Source: a bacterium
GTDB lineage: Bacteria > Gemmatimonadota > Gemmatimonadetes > Gemmatimonadales > Gemmatimonadaceae
Assembly: GCA_021802745.1 (NCBI GenBank)
Contig: JAJZRK010000120.1
Location: 1-10,169, forward strand
Length of the DNA stretch: 10,169 nucleotides
Direction: 5' to 3'
Of the stretch, positions 1 through 5,775 are shown piece after piece. Under the pieces are notes generated by a model. The model saw only the letters and a program-made list of their open reading frames with translations, was not told the origin of the DNA and searched no databases. The position numbers and the translations under genes were made by a program. The number at the start of each line of letters is the position of its first letter. The stretch's first letter is position 1.

Positions 1-1821
1 GGCCACCGACGCCGCCATCCAGATGCGGCTCTCCCGCGGGTCGCCGTCCACGTCGGCGATGGCGAGCCACTCGGAGGCGCCGAGCGGCTGGGCCACCGCG
101 AAGGTGGCGCCGCGGCCGTTGCGCAGTAGGTAGCGCCCCGGCTCGCCGGCGCGCTGTCGGGCGAGCCGGTCGGGATACGCGAAGGCCACGAGAAGTCCCA
201 CCGCATCGGTCATGGCGTCGTTCCATGGCGCCTGACGCGCGCCGTCGCGCGCGCCCTCACGCGCGCCCTCACGCGCGCCCTCACGCGCGCCGTCGCGAGG
301 CTCCGAGCGGGTGACGCCGAGGCCGCGCCGCAGGGCATCGGCTTCCTGCCGCACGCGCTGCAGCCGCGAGCGATCGGCCGCGTGTCGGCGCGCGAACTCG
401 GCGTCGCGGAGGGCCCGCGCGCGGTCGGCGAGATCGGCATCGCCTTCCGCGGCCGCGCGGTCGAAGATGTCGCGGTCTCCCAGCAGCGCGGCCACGTCGC
501 AGGCGAGCGCGCCATGGCCGAGGGCGTGGCCGCGCGCCACGAGGTGCGCGAGCCGTGGATGCGCCCCGAGCGCCGCCACACGCCGGCCGTGCGCGGTGAT
601 GCGCCCGTCGGCGTCGAGCGCGTCGAGGTCGCGCAGGAGGGCCTGCGCCTGGCGGAGCGCGCCGTCCGGCGGCGCGTCGAGCCACCGCAGCGTGCCGGCG
701 TCGTCAATGCCGGCGGCGGCCAGCTCCAGCGCGAGCGGAGCAAGGTCGGCCTCGAGGATCTCCGGCGTCCGCTGCGCCAGAAGCTGCGCATCATCGCCCT
801 CGGCCCACAGGCGATAGCACGTGCCCGGGGCGAGCCGCCCGGCGCGGCCGCGCCGCTGGTCGGCCGAGGCCCGCGAGACCCGCGTCGTCACGAGCTGCGT
901 CATCCCGCTGCGCGCGTCGAACCGCGGCACGCGCGCGAGCCCGCTGTCTATCACCACGCGCACGCCCTCGATGGTGAGGCTGGTCTCGGCGATGGACGTG
1001 GCGAGCACCACCTTGCGGCGGCCGGCCGCGCTCGGCCGGATCGCGCGGTCCTGCGCGTCGAGCGGCATCGCGCCGTACAGCGGAATTACATCCACGTCCG
1101 GCCCGGCGTCGTCGAGCAGGGCGGCCGCGCGCGCAATCTCCCCCTGGCCGGGCAGGAAGACCAGCGCGTCGCCCTCGTCCGTCGCCAGCGCCGCGCGCAC
1201 CGCCGCTGCCGCCGCGCCCTCGGTGCGTTGCCCCTCGCGCGGGACGCGGTACCGCGTCTCCACCGGGTGCAGGCGTCCTTCGCTCGCGATCACCGGCGCG
1301 CCGCCGAGCAGGGCGGCGATCGGGGCGGCATCAATGGTCGCCGACATCACCGCCAGACGCAGGTCGTCGCGCACCAGCGCGCGCGTGTGCAGCGTGAGGG
1401 CGAGGCCGAGGTCGGCGTGCACGCTGCGCTCGTGGAACTCGTCGAACAGCACCACCGAGACGCCCTCGAGCGTGGCGTCGTCGCGCAGCATGCGTGTCAG
1501 GATCCCCTCGGTCACCACCTCCACCCGCGTGCGCGCCGACACCCGCGACTCGAGGCGCACGCGGTACCCGACGGTGCCGCCCACCTCCTCGCCGAGCAGC
1601 CGAGCCATGTGGTGGGCAGCGGCGCGCGCGGCGAGGCGGCGCGGTTCGAGCACGAGCACGCGGCCGGTGCACCATGCCTCGTCCAGGAGCGCCAGCGGCA
1701 CGCGCGTGGTCTTGCCGGCGCCGGGCGGGGCGACCAGCACGGCACGCCCCGCCGTGGTCAGGGCGTGGCGCAGGGCAGGGAGGACGTCGTCAATCGGGAG
1801 TCGGGGCGCGCGCACGGCCAT
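1..1821 (-). CDS. hrpB: ATP-dependent helicase HrpB, partial (C-terminal end outside window)
   Basis: This is a DEAH-family superfamily 2 helicase, a cytoplasmic ATPase assigned to nucleic-acid remodelling; its exact cellular role is poorly defined in most bacteria. 607 codons are open without a stop down to base 1. Motif I is PPGAGKTT with Lys37, motif II is DEFHER from Asp127 (the HrpB-type variant of DEAH), motif III is SAT at 160-162, then TSIAETSLTIEG, and motif VI is QRRGRAGR at 322-329. The region after about residue 400 fits the helicase-associated domain. HrpB proteins are usually a little over 800 residues, so roughly the last 200, mainly the HrpB C-terminal domain, are missing. The ATG at 1821 is preferred. 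An in-frame GTG at 1863 is possible, but it lies against the putative promoter. No Shine-Dalgarno is visible. A five-unit (D/E)GAR repeat interrupts the protein at 510-529. It is divergent to lspA. Confidence 0.95.
   Translation of the reverse strand, partial: MAVRAPRLPIDDVLPALRHALTTAGRAVLVAPPGAGKTTRVPLALLDEAWCTGRVLVLEPRRLAARAAAHHMARLLGEEVGGTVGYRVRLESRVSARTRVEVVTEGILTRMLRDDATLEGVSVVLFDEFHERSVHADLGLALTLHTRALVRDDLRLAVMSATIDAAPIAALLGGAPVIASEGRLHPVETRYRVPREGQRTEGAAAAAVRAALATDEGDALVFLPGQGEIARAAALLDDAGPDVDVIPLYGAMPLDAQDRAIRPSAAGRRKVVLATSIAETSLTIEGVRVVIDSGLARVPRFDARSGMTQLVTTRVSRASADQRRGRAGRLAPGTCYRLWAEGDDAQLLAQRTPEILEADLAPLALELAAAGIDDAGTLRWLDAPPDGALRQAQALLRDLDALDADGRITAHGRRVAALGAHPRLAHLVARGHALGHGALACDVAALLGDRDIFDRAAAEGDADLADRARALRDAEFARRHAADRSRLQRVRQEADALRRGLGVTRSEPRDGAREGAREGAREGARDGARQAPWNDAMTDAVGLLVAFAYPDRLARQRAGEPGRYLLRNGRGATFAVAQPLGASEWLAIADVDGDPRESRIWMAASVA
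235..294 (-). repeat. In-frame 12-nt tandem repeat inside hrpB, five units
   Basis: Five adjacent 12-nt units begin at 235, 247, 259, 271 and 283. Each is a variant of ACGCGCGCCSTC as read on the plus strand. In the hrpB reading frame they encode DGAR-EGAR-EGAR-EGAR-DGAR, residues 510-529. The repeat keeps the frame and adds an alternating acidic-basic segment between the helicase-associated region and the C-terminal domain. The near identity of the units suggests slippage expansion. Confidence 0.9.
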
Positions 1822-1867
1822 GGGGGAAGGCGCACCGGGGCGGGTTCCCGTCGCGGGCGTCACGGCG

Positions 1868-1876
1868 GTAACTTAG
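1868..1876. promoter_or_regulatory. Putative shared divergent promoter core (TAACTTA) for hrpB and lspA
   Basis: GTAACTTAG sits near the middle of the 98-bp divergent gap. The heptamer TAACTTA at 1869-1875 reads as TAAGTTA on the other strand, so both directions match a TAnnTT core like the minus-7 element known in Bacteroidota (TAnnTTTG). The site starts about 50 bp from the lspA ATG and about 47 bp from the hrpB ATG. A closely similar TAACTTTG lies upstream of pdxH. Promoter function is inferred from motif and position only. Confidence 0.4.
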
Positions 1877-1919
1877 GGCGCACGCCCGACACAGTCCACG
1901 TCGCTCCCCTTGGCCCCGC

Positions 1920-2444
1920 ATGTTCTCCACGCTTCGCGACCGTCTCTTCGTCTCCATCGCGCTCGGCGTCCTCGCCGGTGACATCGTCACCAAGCGCATC
2001 GCCGAGGCCTCGCTGCCGCTGCACCAGCCGCGGGAGGTCATTGGCGACTACGTGCGCTGGACGCTGACGTACAACACCGGCGCGGCGATGAACATGCAGT
2101 TCGGCCCGTCCTCACGGGTGATCTTCTCGGTGGTGGCGATCGTGATGATCGTGATCATCGTGCGCATGTGGCGCCGGCTTCCGCCGACCTCCAGCTGGCT
2201 GGCGGCGTCGCTGGGGATGATCGTGGCGGGCGCCGCCGGCAACCTGATTGACCGCATCCGCAGCGCGCAGGGCGTGGTGGACTTCATTGACGTCGGCATC
2301 GGCACCGCCCGCTTCTGGACGTTCAACGTGGCCGACTCCGGCGTGTCGGTGGGTGCCGTGATCCTCGCGATCCTCACGTGGCGCGAACCCGTGGCCGCGG
2401 ATGCCGCCGCGCCCAAGGACGAGGACGCGCCGCCGCCGGCATAG
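1920..2444 (+). CDS. lspA: Lipoprotein signal peptidase (signal peptidase II)
   Basis: This is an inner-membrane aspartyl protease that cleaves the signal peptide of diacylglyceryl-modified prolipoproteins ahead of the lipobox cysteine. The 174-residue product has four predicted membrane segments, at about 8-24, 65-83, 93-110 and 140-155. Conserved boxes are GDIVTK with Asp21, YNTGAAMNM at 51-59, GNLIDR with Asp111, VVDFIDV at 119-125 and FNVADS with Asp139. Asp111 and Asp139 match the catalytic pair of the family. The charged, alanine- and proline-rich tail from about 157 is unconserved and presumably cytoplasmic. There is no Shine-Dalgarno before the ATG. It is the first gene of a three-gene operon, and the following gene starts 5 nt after its stop. 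A likely substrate, the lipoprotein at 4897-5694, lies in the same window. Confidence 0.95.
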   Translation: MFSTLRDRLFVSIALGVLAGDIVTKRIAEASLPLHQPREVIGDYVRWTLTYNTGAAMNMQFGPSSRVIFSVVAIVMIVIIVRMWRRLPPTSSWLAASLGMIVAGAAGNLIDRIRSAQGVVDFIDVGIGTARFWTFNVADSGVSVGAVILAILTWREPVAADAAAPKDEDAPPPA

Positions 2445-2449
2445 GGCGC

Positions 2450-3178
2450 GTGACCACCGCGTTCATCGCCGGCGCCACCGGATACACTGGGCGCCACGTC
2501 ACCGAACGGCTCGCCCGCGAAGGCGTGCGCACCGTGGCGCATGTCCGTTCCGACTCGCCCGCGCTCGGCGCCTGGACGTCGCGGTTCACCGCGACGGGCG
2601 CCGTGGTGGATGCCACTCCGTGGACCGACGAGATGGCGCGCACGATGGCGCGTCTCCGCCCCGACCTCGTGTTTGCCCTGCTTGGCACCACCCGCGCCCG
2701 CGCCGCGCGCGACGAGCGCGCCACGGGGATGGCGGCGGGCTACGAGGCGGTAGACTACGGCCTGTCGGCGCTGCTGCTGCACGCCGTGCTCGCCGCCGGC
2801 CTGCGCCCGCGCTTCGTGTACCTGTCGTCCCTCGAGGCGCGCGAGTCGAGCCGCAACCCGTATCTCGCCGTGCGCGGGCGCTTCGAGCGCGAACTGCAGG
2901 AGAGCGGCCTGCCATACCTCATCGTGCGTCCGTCATTCATCTCGGGGAGCGACCGCGACGAGCGACGGGTCACCGAGCGTGCCGCGAGCCTCGTCACCGA
3001 CGCGCTGCTCAATGCGCTCGCGATGGCCGGCGCGCACCGGCTGCACGACCGCTGGGCGACGCTCTCCGGCGATGCGCTGGCGGCGGGGATGGTGCGCCTT
3101 GCTCTCGACGCGCCCGACGCGCGGGTGATTGCCGATGCCGCCGACGTGCGCCGCGCGCTGCGTGACGCGCCGCCGTGA
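2450..3178 (+). CDS. NAD(P)-binding Rossmann-fold protein, atypical SDR (NmrA/TIP30-like)
   Basis: This is a probable NAD(P)-dependent oxidoreductase or sensor of the atypical short-chain dehydrogenase class; the substrate is unknown. The GTG start at 2450 gives 242 residues. It places the dinucleotide-binding GATGYTG at 8-14, right after the first strand as expected. Arg33 in VAHVRSD could favour NADP. YLSSLEAR at 124-131 is the usual strand before the active site. YLAVR at 138-142 occupies the YxxxK position with Arg instead of Lys, followed by LIVRPSFISG at 157-166, typical of NmrA or TIP30 relatives. The same frame is open upstream from 2378, but that stretch overlaps the lspA tail and is low-complexity arginine and glycine, so it is rejected. 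The gene lies 5 nt after lspA and overlaps the methyltransferase by 4 nt, so translation is probably coupled. Confidence 0.85.
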   Translation: MTTAFIAGATGYTGRHVTERLAREGVRTVAHVRSDSPALGAWTSRFTATGAVVDATPWTDEMARTMARLRPDLVFALLGTTRARAARDERATGMAAGYEAVDYGLSALLLHAVLAAGLRPRFVYLSSLEARESSRNPYLAVRGRFERELQESGLPYLIVRPSFISGSDRDERRVTERAASLVTDALLNALAMAGAHRLHDRWATLSGDALAAGMVRLALDAPDARVIADAADVRRALRDAPP

Positions 3179-3774
3179 CCAAGCGCTACGACCAGGCGTA
3201 CTTCGACCGCTGGTACCGGGACCCGCGGCACCGCGTCACGACGGCGGCCGGCATCCGGCGCAAGGTGCGCCTCGTGCTCGGTGTCGCCGAGCGGCTGCTT
3301 GAGCGCCCGGTGAAGAGCGTGCTCGATGTCGGCTGCGGCGAGGGAACGTGGCGGTCGCACTTCCTCGACGAACGCCCGAACGCTTCCTACGTGGGCGTGG
3401 ACTCGAGTGACTACGTCGTGGAACGCTTCGGCCGCACGCGCGGCATCCGCACGGGAACGTTCGGCACGCTCGGGCAGATTGGCATTACCGACCGGTTCGA
3501 CGTCGTGGTCTGTTGCGACGTGCTCCAGTACGTCCGCACCGAGGAGCTTGGTCCCGGGCTGCACGCGGTCACGTCGCTCCTCGACGGCGTGGCATACCTC
3601 GAGGCATTCACGACGGTGGATGAACTCGAAGGCGACAAGCGACACTGGCACCACCGGACGCCAGCCGAGTATCGCCACGCGTTTCGCGATGCCGGGCTCA
3701 CCGCGGTGGGGATGCACTGCTATGTGAGCGAGGCGCTGCGGGGCTCGACGCTGGCGTTGGAGCGCGCCGAGTAG
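3175..3774 (+). CDS. Class I SAM-dependent methyltransferase
   Basis: This is a small, probably cytoplasmic methyltransferase of 199 residues with unknown acceptor. Motif I is VLDVGCGEG at 49-57, which binds the methionine part of S-adenosylmethionine. YVGVDSS at 72-78 ends strand two with the acidic residue that binds ribose. FDVVVCCDVLQYV at 108-120 is the strand-four and post-motif region of methyltransferase domain families such as Methyltransf_25. The N-terminal segment, rich in Tyr, Trp and Arg (1-45), precedes the fold and may contribute to substrate binding. The GTG start lies within the GTGA overlap with the preceding stop, so expression is probably coupled to it. It is the last gene of the lspA operon. 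A GC-rich hairpin follows 26 nt after the stop. No substrate can be inferred from the neighbours. Confidence 0.88.
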   Translation: MTKRYDQAYFDRWYRDPRHRVTTAAGIRRKVRLVLGVAERLLERPVKSVLDVGCGEGTWRSHFLDERPNASYVGVDSSDYVVERFGRTRGIRTGTFGTLGQIGITDRFDVVVCCDVLQYVRTEELGPGLHAVTSLLDGVAYLEAFTTVDELEGDKRHWHHRTPAEYRHAFRDAGLTAVGMHCYVSEALRGSTLALERAE

Positions 3775-3800
3775 GCGCGTGCCGGCGGGCGCGCCGGAGC

Positions 3801-3819
3801 GCCGGCGCCCGGCGCCGGC
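3801..3819 (+). terminator. GC-rich perfect palindrome after the methyltransferase gene, possible terminator
   Basis: GCCGGCGCC-C-GGCGCCGGC is a perfect inverted repeat. As RNA it would open to a stem of about seven pairs and a five-base loop. It lies 26 nt after the stop at 3774 and 10 nt before the promoter-like TAACTTTG of pdxH. No T-run follows, so it is not a canonical intrinsic terminator. It may slow or end transcription of the lspA operon, or act as a DNA site near the pdxH promoter. Confidence 0.4.
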
Positions 3820-3827
3820 TGAACGCA

Positions 3828-3836
3828 TTAACTTTG
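3828..3836 (+). promoter_or_regulatory. Putative pdxH promoter core, TTAACTTTG
   Basis: TAACTTTG at 3829-3836 exactly fits TAnnTTTG, the minus-7 element described for Bacteroidota. It is one of few AT-rich spots in the region and lies about 80 nt before the pdxH ATG. The related GTAACTTAG occurs upstream of lspA. No obvious upstream (minus-33) element is visible because the preceding bases form the GC palindrome. Function is inferred. Confidence 0.4.
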
Positions 3837-3915
3837 CTCTCGTCGGTCGTCTCCGGCACGTCGCACCCCTGCACTCCGCCCTGTTCCTTCGCCGTCGTCT
3901 CTCCACCCTCGAACC

Positions 3916-4551
3916 ATGAACCTCGCCGACATGCGCCAGCAGTACTCCACCGTGGGCATCACCCGCGAGGAGCTGCACGACGATCCGGTGGAACAGTTTC
4001 GCGCCTGGTTCGAGCAGGCGTGCCAGTCGGGCATTCACGAGCCCAACGCCATGTCGCTGGCCACCGCCTGGCGCGACGGGCGTCCGCTGGTGCGCACCGT
4101 CCTGCTCAAGCAGTTCGATGCGCGCGGCTTTGTCTTCTTCACGAACTTCGAGAGCCGCAAGGCGCAGCAGCTCGCCGAAAACCCACGCGCCGCGCTCCTC
4201 TTTCCGTGGGTCGCGCTCGAACGGCAGGTGATGATCGCCGGAACCGTGGAGCGCGTCTCGATGGCCGACGCCGCGGCCTACTTCATCACACGCCCCGTGG
4301 GCAGCCAGCTCGCCGCCTGGGCGTCGCCGCAGAGCACCGTCATCTCATCGCGACAGCTGCTCGAAATGAAGTGGGACGAGATGAAGCGCAAGTTCGCCGA
4401 CGGCAAGATTCCGCTGCCGTCGTTCTGGGGCGGCTATCGCGTGCTGCCCGAGACGTTCGAGTTCTGGCAGGGGCGCGTCAACCGGCTGCACGACCGGTTT
4501 CAGTACAGCCGACAGGACAACGGCTGGCTGATCGAGCGGCTCGCGCCGTAG
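3916..4551 (+). CDS. pdxH: Pyridoxamine/pyridoxine 5'-phosphate oxidase
   Basis: This is a cytoplasmic FMN-dependent homodimeric enzyme. It oxidises pyridoxine 5'-phosphate or pyridoxamine 5'-phosphate with O2 to pyridoxal 5'-phosphate, in vitamin B6 synthesis and salvage. At 211 residues it is close to the usual length (E. coli 218). NAMSLATAWRDGRPLVRTVLLKQFD at about 44-68 and FFTNFESRKAQQL at 74-86 form the FMN-binding half, with Arg60 and Lys65 at phosphate-contact positions. AAYFITRPVGSQ at 120-131 supplies Tyr122, Arg126 and Ser130, which match the PLP-phosphate contacts Tyr129, Arg133 and Ser137 of E. coli. SFWGGYRVLPE at 169-179 and RLHDR at 190-194 are the C-terminal signature, with Arg190 and His192 at the substrate site. 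The ATG has no Shine-Dalgarno. It is transcribed alone, facing the lipoprotein gene. Confidence 0.96.
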   Translation: MNLADMRQQYSTVGITREELHDDPVEQFRAWFEQACQSGIHEPNAMSLATAWRDGRPLVRTVLLKQFDARGFVFFTNFESRKAQQLAENPRAALLFPWVALERQVMIAGTVERVSMADAAAYFITRPVGSQLAAWASPQSTVISSRQLLEMKWDEMKRKFADGKIPLPSFWGGYRVLPETFEFWQGRVNRLHDRFQYSRQDNGWLIERLAP

Positions 4552-4564
4552 CGCGTCGCGATCC

Positions 4565-4822
4565 TTCTTCATCACGGGGACTGGAGCGCCGCGCCGGCCT
4601 GCTTCATCACGGAGTCCGGAGCAGCGCGCCGGACTTTTGCATCACGGAGACCGGAGAACACGGAGGGCACGGAGACAGCCACCACTGGGGGTAAGGTCAT
4701 CGTGCCTCGTCGCGCCCTGCGTGGCGCGCGTTGTTCCCCCTCGAAGTTGAAGCCTCCGTGCCCTCCGTGTTCTCCGGTCTCCGTGATGAAAAAGCTCCGC
4801 GACGCGCTCCGGTCTGCGTGAT
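4565..4822. repeat. Composite intergenic repeat: 35-nt-phased units in two inverted arms
   Basis: Most of the 345-bp gap between convergent pdxH and the lipoprotein gene is one repeat element; no gene is supported. On the plus strand, ATCACG-starting units begin at 4571, 4606 and 4641, exactly 35 nt apart. On the minus strand the same units begin at 4822 and 4787, again 35 nt apart. The core is ATCACGGAGACCGGAG followed by a variable GC-rich part and a short T-run. The innermost unit on each side instead ends in an ACACGGAGGGCACGGAG segment. Short translations across it (with GEHGGHG-like strings) are spurious. I recall similar CACGGAG-rich intergenic repeats in several environmental phyla, but cannot name a family. 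Confidence 0.85.
4634..4794. repeat. Long inverted repeat, 41-nt arms around a 79-nt loop
   Basis: Bases 4634-4674 and 4754-4794 are reverse complements at 40 of 41 positions; the inner 34 (4641-4674 and 4754-4787) are perfect. The central 4675-4753 contains GGGGG at 4687-4691, which can pair with CCCCC at 4736-4740. At the tip is a CGCGCC/GGCGCG hairpin, 4711-4716 with 4723-4728. The whole could form a very stable cruciform or RNA hairpin between two convergent genes. Confidence 0.88.
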
Positions 4823-4845
4823 GAAGAAATTCGCGCACCACACAA

Positions 4846-4873
4846 AAGCGGGCGCCCCGAGAGGCGCCCGCTT
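4846..4873 (-). terminator. Intrinsic terminator of the DUF2339-lipoprotein operon, probably bidirectional
   Basis: AAGCGGGCGCC at 4846-4856 pairs perfectly with GGCGCCCGCTT at 4863-4873 around the six-base loop CCGAGA. After two unpaired positions the pairing continues outward with CACACA/TGTGTG. On the minus strand it begins 23 nt past the lipoprotein stop and is followed by TTTTGTGTG, a short T-run. On the plus strand it would also stop transcripts coming through from pdxH. Confidence 0.8.
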
Positions 4874-4896
4874 CGTGTGTGGCTGCGTGGCCAGGG

Positions 4897-5694
4897 CTAC
4901 GGCTTCACGATCTTCGCTTCCTCGATGATCACCGCGTACTTGTAGCCCGCGCCAAAGTCCTTGCTCGTCTTCACCGTGCCGCGCACCGTGATGGTCTGGC
5001 CCTTGGCCGCCTCGTCCATCGTGGTCACGGTGATGTCGTTGTTCACCTTGGCCGCGTCGCCGCTGCCGTCCTGCAGGTGAATCCAGTTCTTGCCCATCAC
5101 CTGCGCATTGTACTTCACCACCGTGCCGCGGATGCTGATGACCTTGCCGACGAGCGCATCCTTCTTCGCGAACGCCTCGGCAATCGTGTAGGCGTCCGGG
5201 CCGGCCGCCTTCTCCACCTTGCCCACCTTGACCGGCTCGCTCGACGTCGCCGGCATCCCGGCGTGCGGATTCGCGCCCGCGTCCATCCCTCCGGGTGCCG
5301 CTGCGCCCGCGCCGTTGACGGCCGCGTCGCTGCCGTCGGGCGTCAGGGTGCCGAAGTAGACCTCGTCGAAGGTGCGCTTCAGCGCCTTCGACTCGAACTT
5401 CGTCATCAGCATCGGGTTGTAGACGCGGACGGTCGCGCCCTTGGCGACGCCGGTCTGTGGCACCGCGGCCCACACCTCACCCTGCGGCGTCTTCACCTGC
5501 AGGTAGCTGTAAGGCGGTGCGTCGAGCTTCTGGAGCACGGGGCCGGCCAGTGCGCCGGCGGCCGGAGCGGCCTCGGCGGCGCCCGGTGCGGCCGACGCCT
5601 CATTGAGCGGAACCTTGTCGGCATCCGCCGTCTTGGATGAATAACCGCAGCCGGCGACCGTAGCCGCGAGCAGCAGGGGAAGAACGGCACGCAT
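4897..5694 (-). CDS. Secreted lipoprotein with two OB-like domains, NrfJ-related type
   Basis: A 265-residue lipoprotein, probably membrane-anchored in the periplasm; its molecular role is unknown. The signal peptide 1-15 ends in the lipobox VAGC with Cys16 as the lipidated residue. A low-complexity Ala/Pro stretch (33-50) leads to a first beta-rich domain at about 52-117 (YSYLQVKTPQGEVWAAVPQ, then FESKALKRTFDEVYFG). A second Gly/Ala/Pro linker (118-152) leads to a second domain at about 165-263 (KKDALVGKVISIRGTVVKY, GKNWIHLQDGSGD, ITVTT, YKYAVIIEEAKI). From memory, this two-part arrangement matches proteins annotated NrfJ-related in Geobacter-like bacteria and is OB-fold-like; a database search would settle it. 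The ATG at 5694 is preferred over an in-frame ATG at 5718, because AGGAG sits 8 nt before it. It is the second gene after DUF2339, with an 81-bp gap. Confidence 0.8.
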   Translation of the reverse strand: MRAVLPLLLAATVAGCGYSSKTADADKVPLNEASAAPGAAEAAPAAGALAGPVLQKLDAPPYSYLQVKTPQGEVWAAVPQTGVAKGATVRVYNPMLMTKFESKALKRTFDEVYFGTLTPDGSDAAVNGAGAAAPGGMDAGANPHAGMPATSSEPVKVGKVEKAAGPDAYTIAEAFAKKDALVGKVISIRGTVVKYNAQVMGKNWIHLQDGSGDAAKVNNDITVTTMDEAAKGQTITVRGTVKTSKDFGAGYKYAVIIEEAKIVKP

Positions 5695-5702
5695 GCGAAG
5701 CA

Positions 5703-5707
5703 CTCCT
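5703..5707 (-). promoter_or_regulatory. Ribosome binding site AGGAG deciding the lipoprotein start
   Basis: Read on the minus strand, AGGAG lies 8 nt before the ATG at 5694. The alternative ATG at 5718 would place this site inside the coding region and add eight residues before an otherwise normal signal peptide. Confidence 0.8.
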
Positions 5708-5775
5708 GAGATGGTCAAGTTCGGTCCAGCCGGTCCTGCCCCCGGAATGTAAACGGGTGCGAAACGAACGGGGGG

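Noticed and set aside
382..2067. Long plus-strand open frame of 561 codons and a second at 821-1876
   Set aside because: Both lie antisense to hrpB, whose helicase motifs are unmistakable. The translations are Arg/Ala/Gly-rich with no recognisable domain, as expected from GC-rich antisense frames.
2378..2449. Upstream extension of the dehydrogenase-like gene into lspA
   Set aside because: The extension is an Arg/Gly-rich shadow of the lspA tail. The GTG at 2450 puts the Rossmann glycine motif at the usual distance from the start.
4565..4822. Possible CRISPR array because of the regular 35-nt spacing
   Set aside because: The units are contiguous, with no unique spacers between conserved repeats, and they invert across a centre. 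No cas gene is present.
4572..4845. Short open frames across the repeat region giving GEHGGHG-like peptides
   Set aside because: They are translations of the CACGGAG-rich inverted repeat. The same peptide arises from both arms, so it reflects the repeat and not a gene.
5695..5718. Alternative lipoprotein start at ATG 5718
   Set aside because: It would bury the AGGAG site within the coding sequence and lengthen the signal peptide. The ATG at 5694 has correct spacing.
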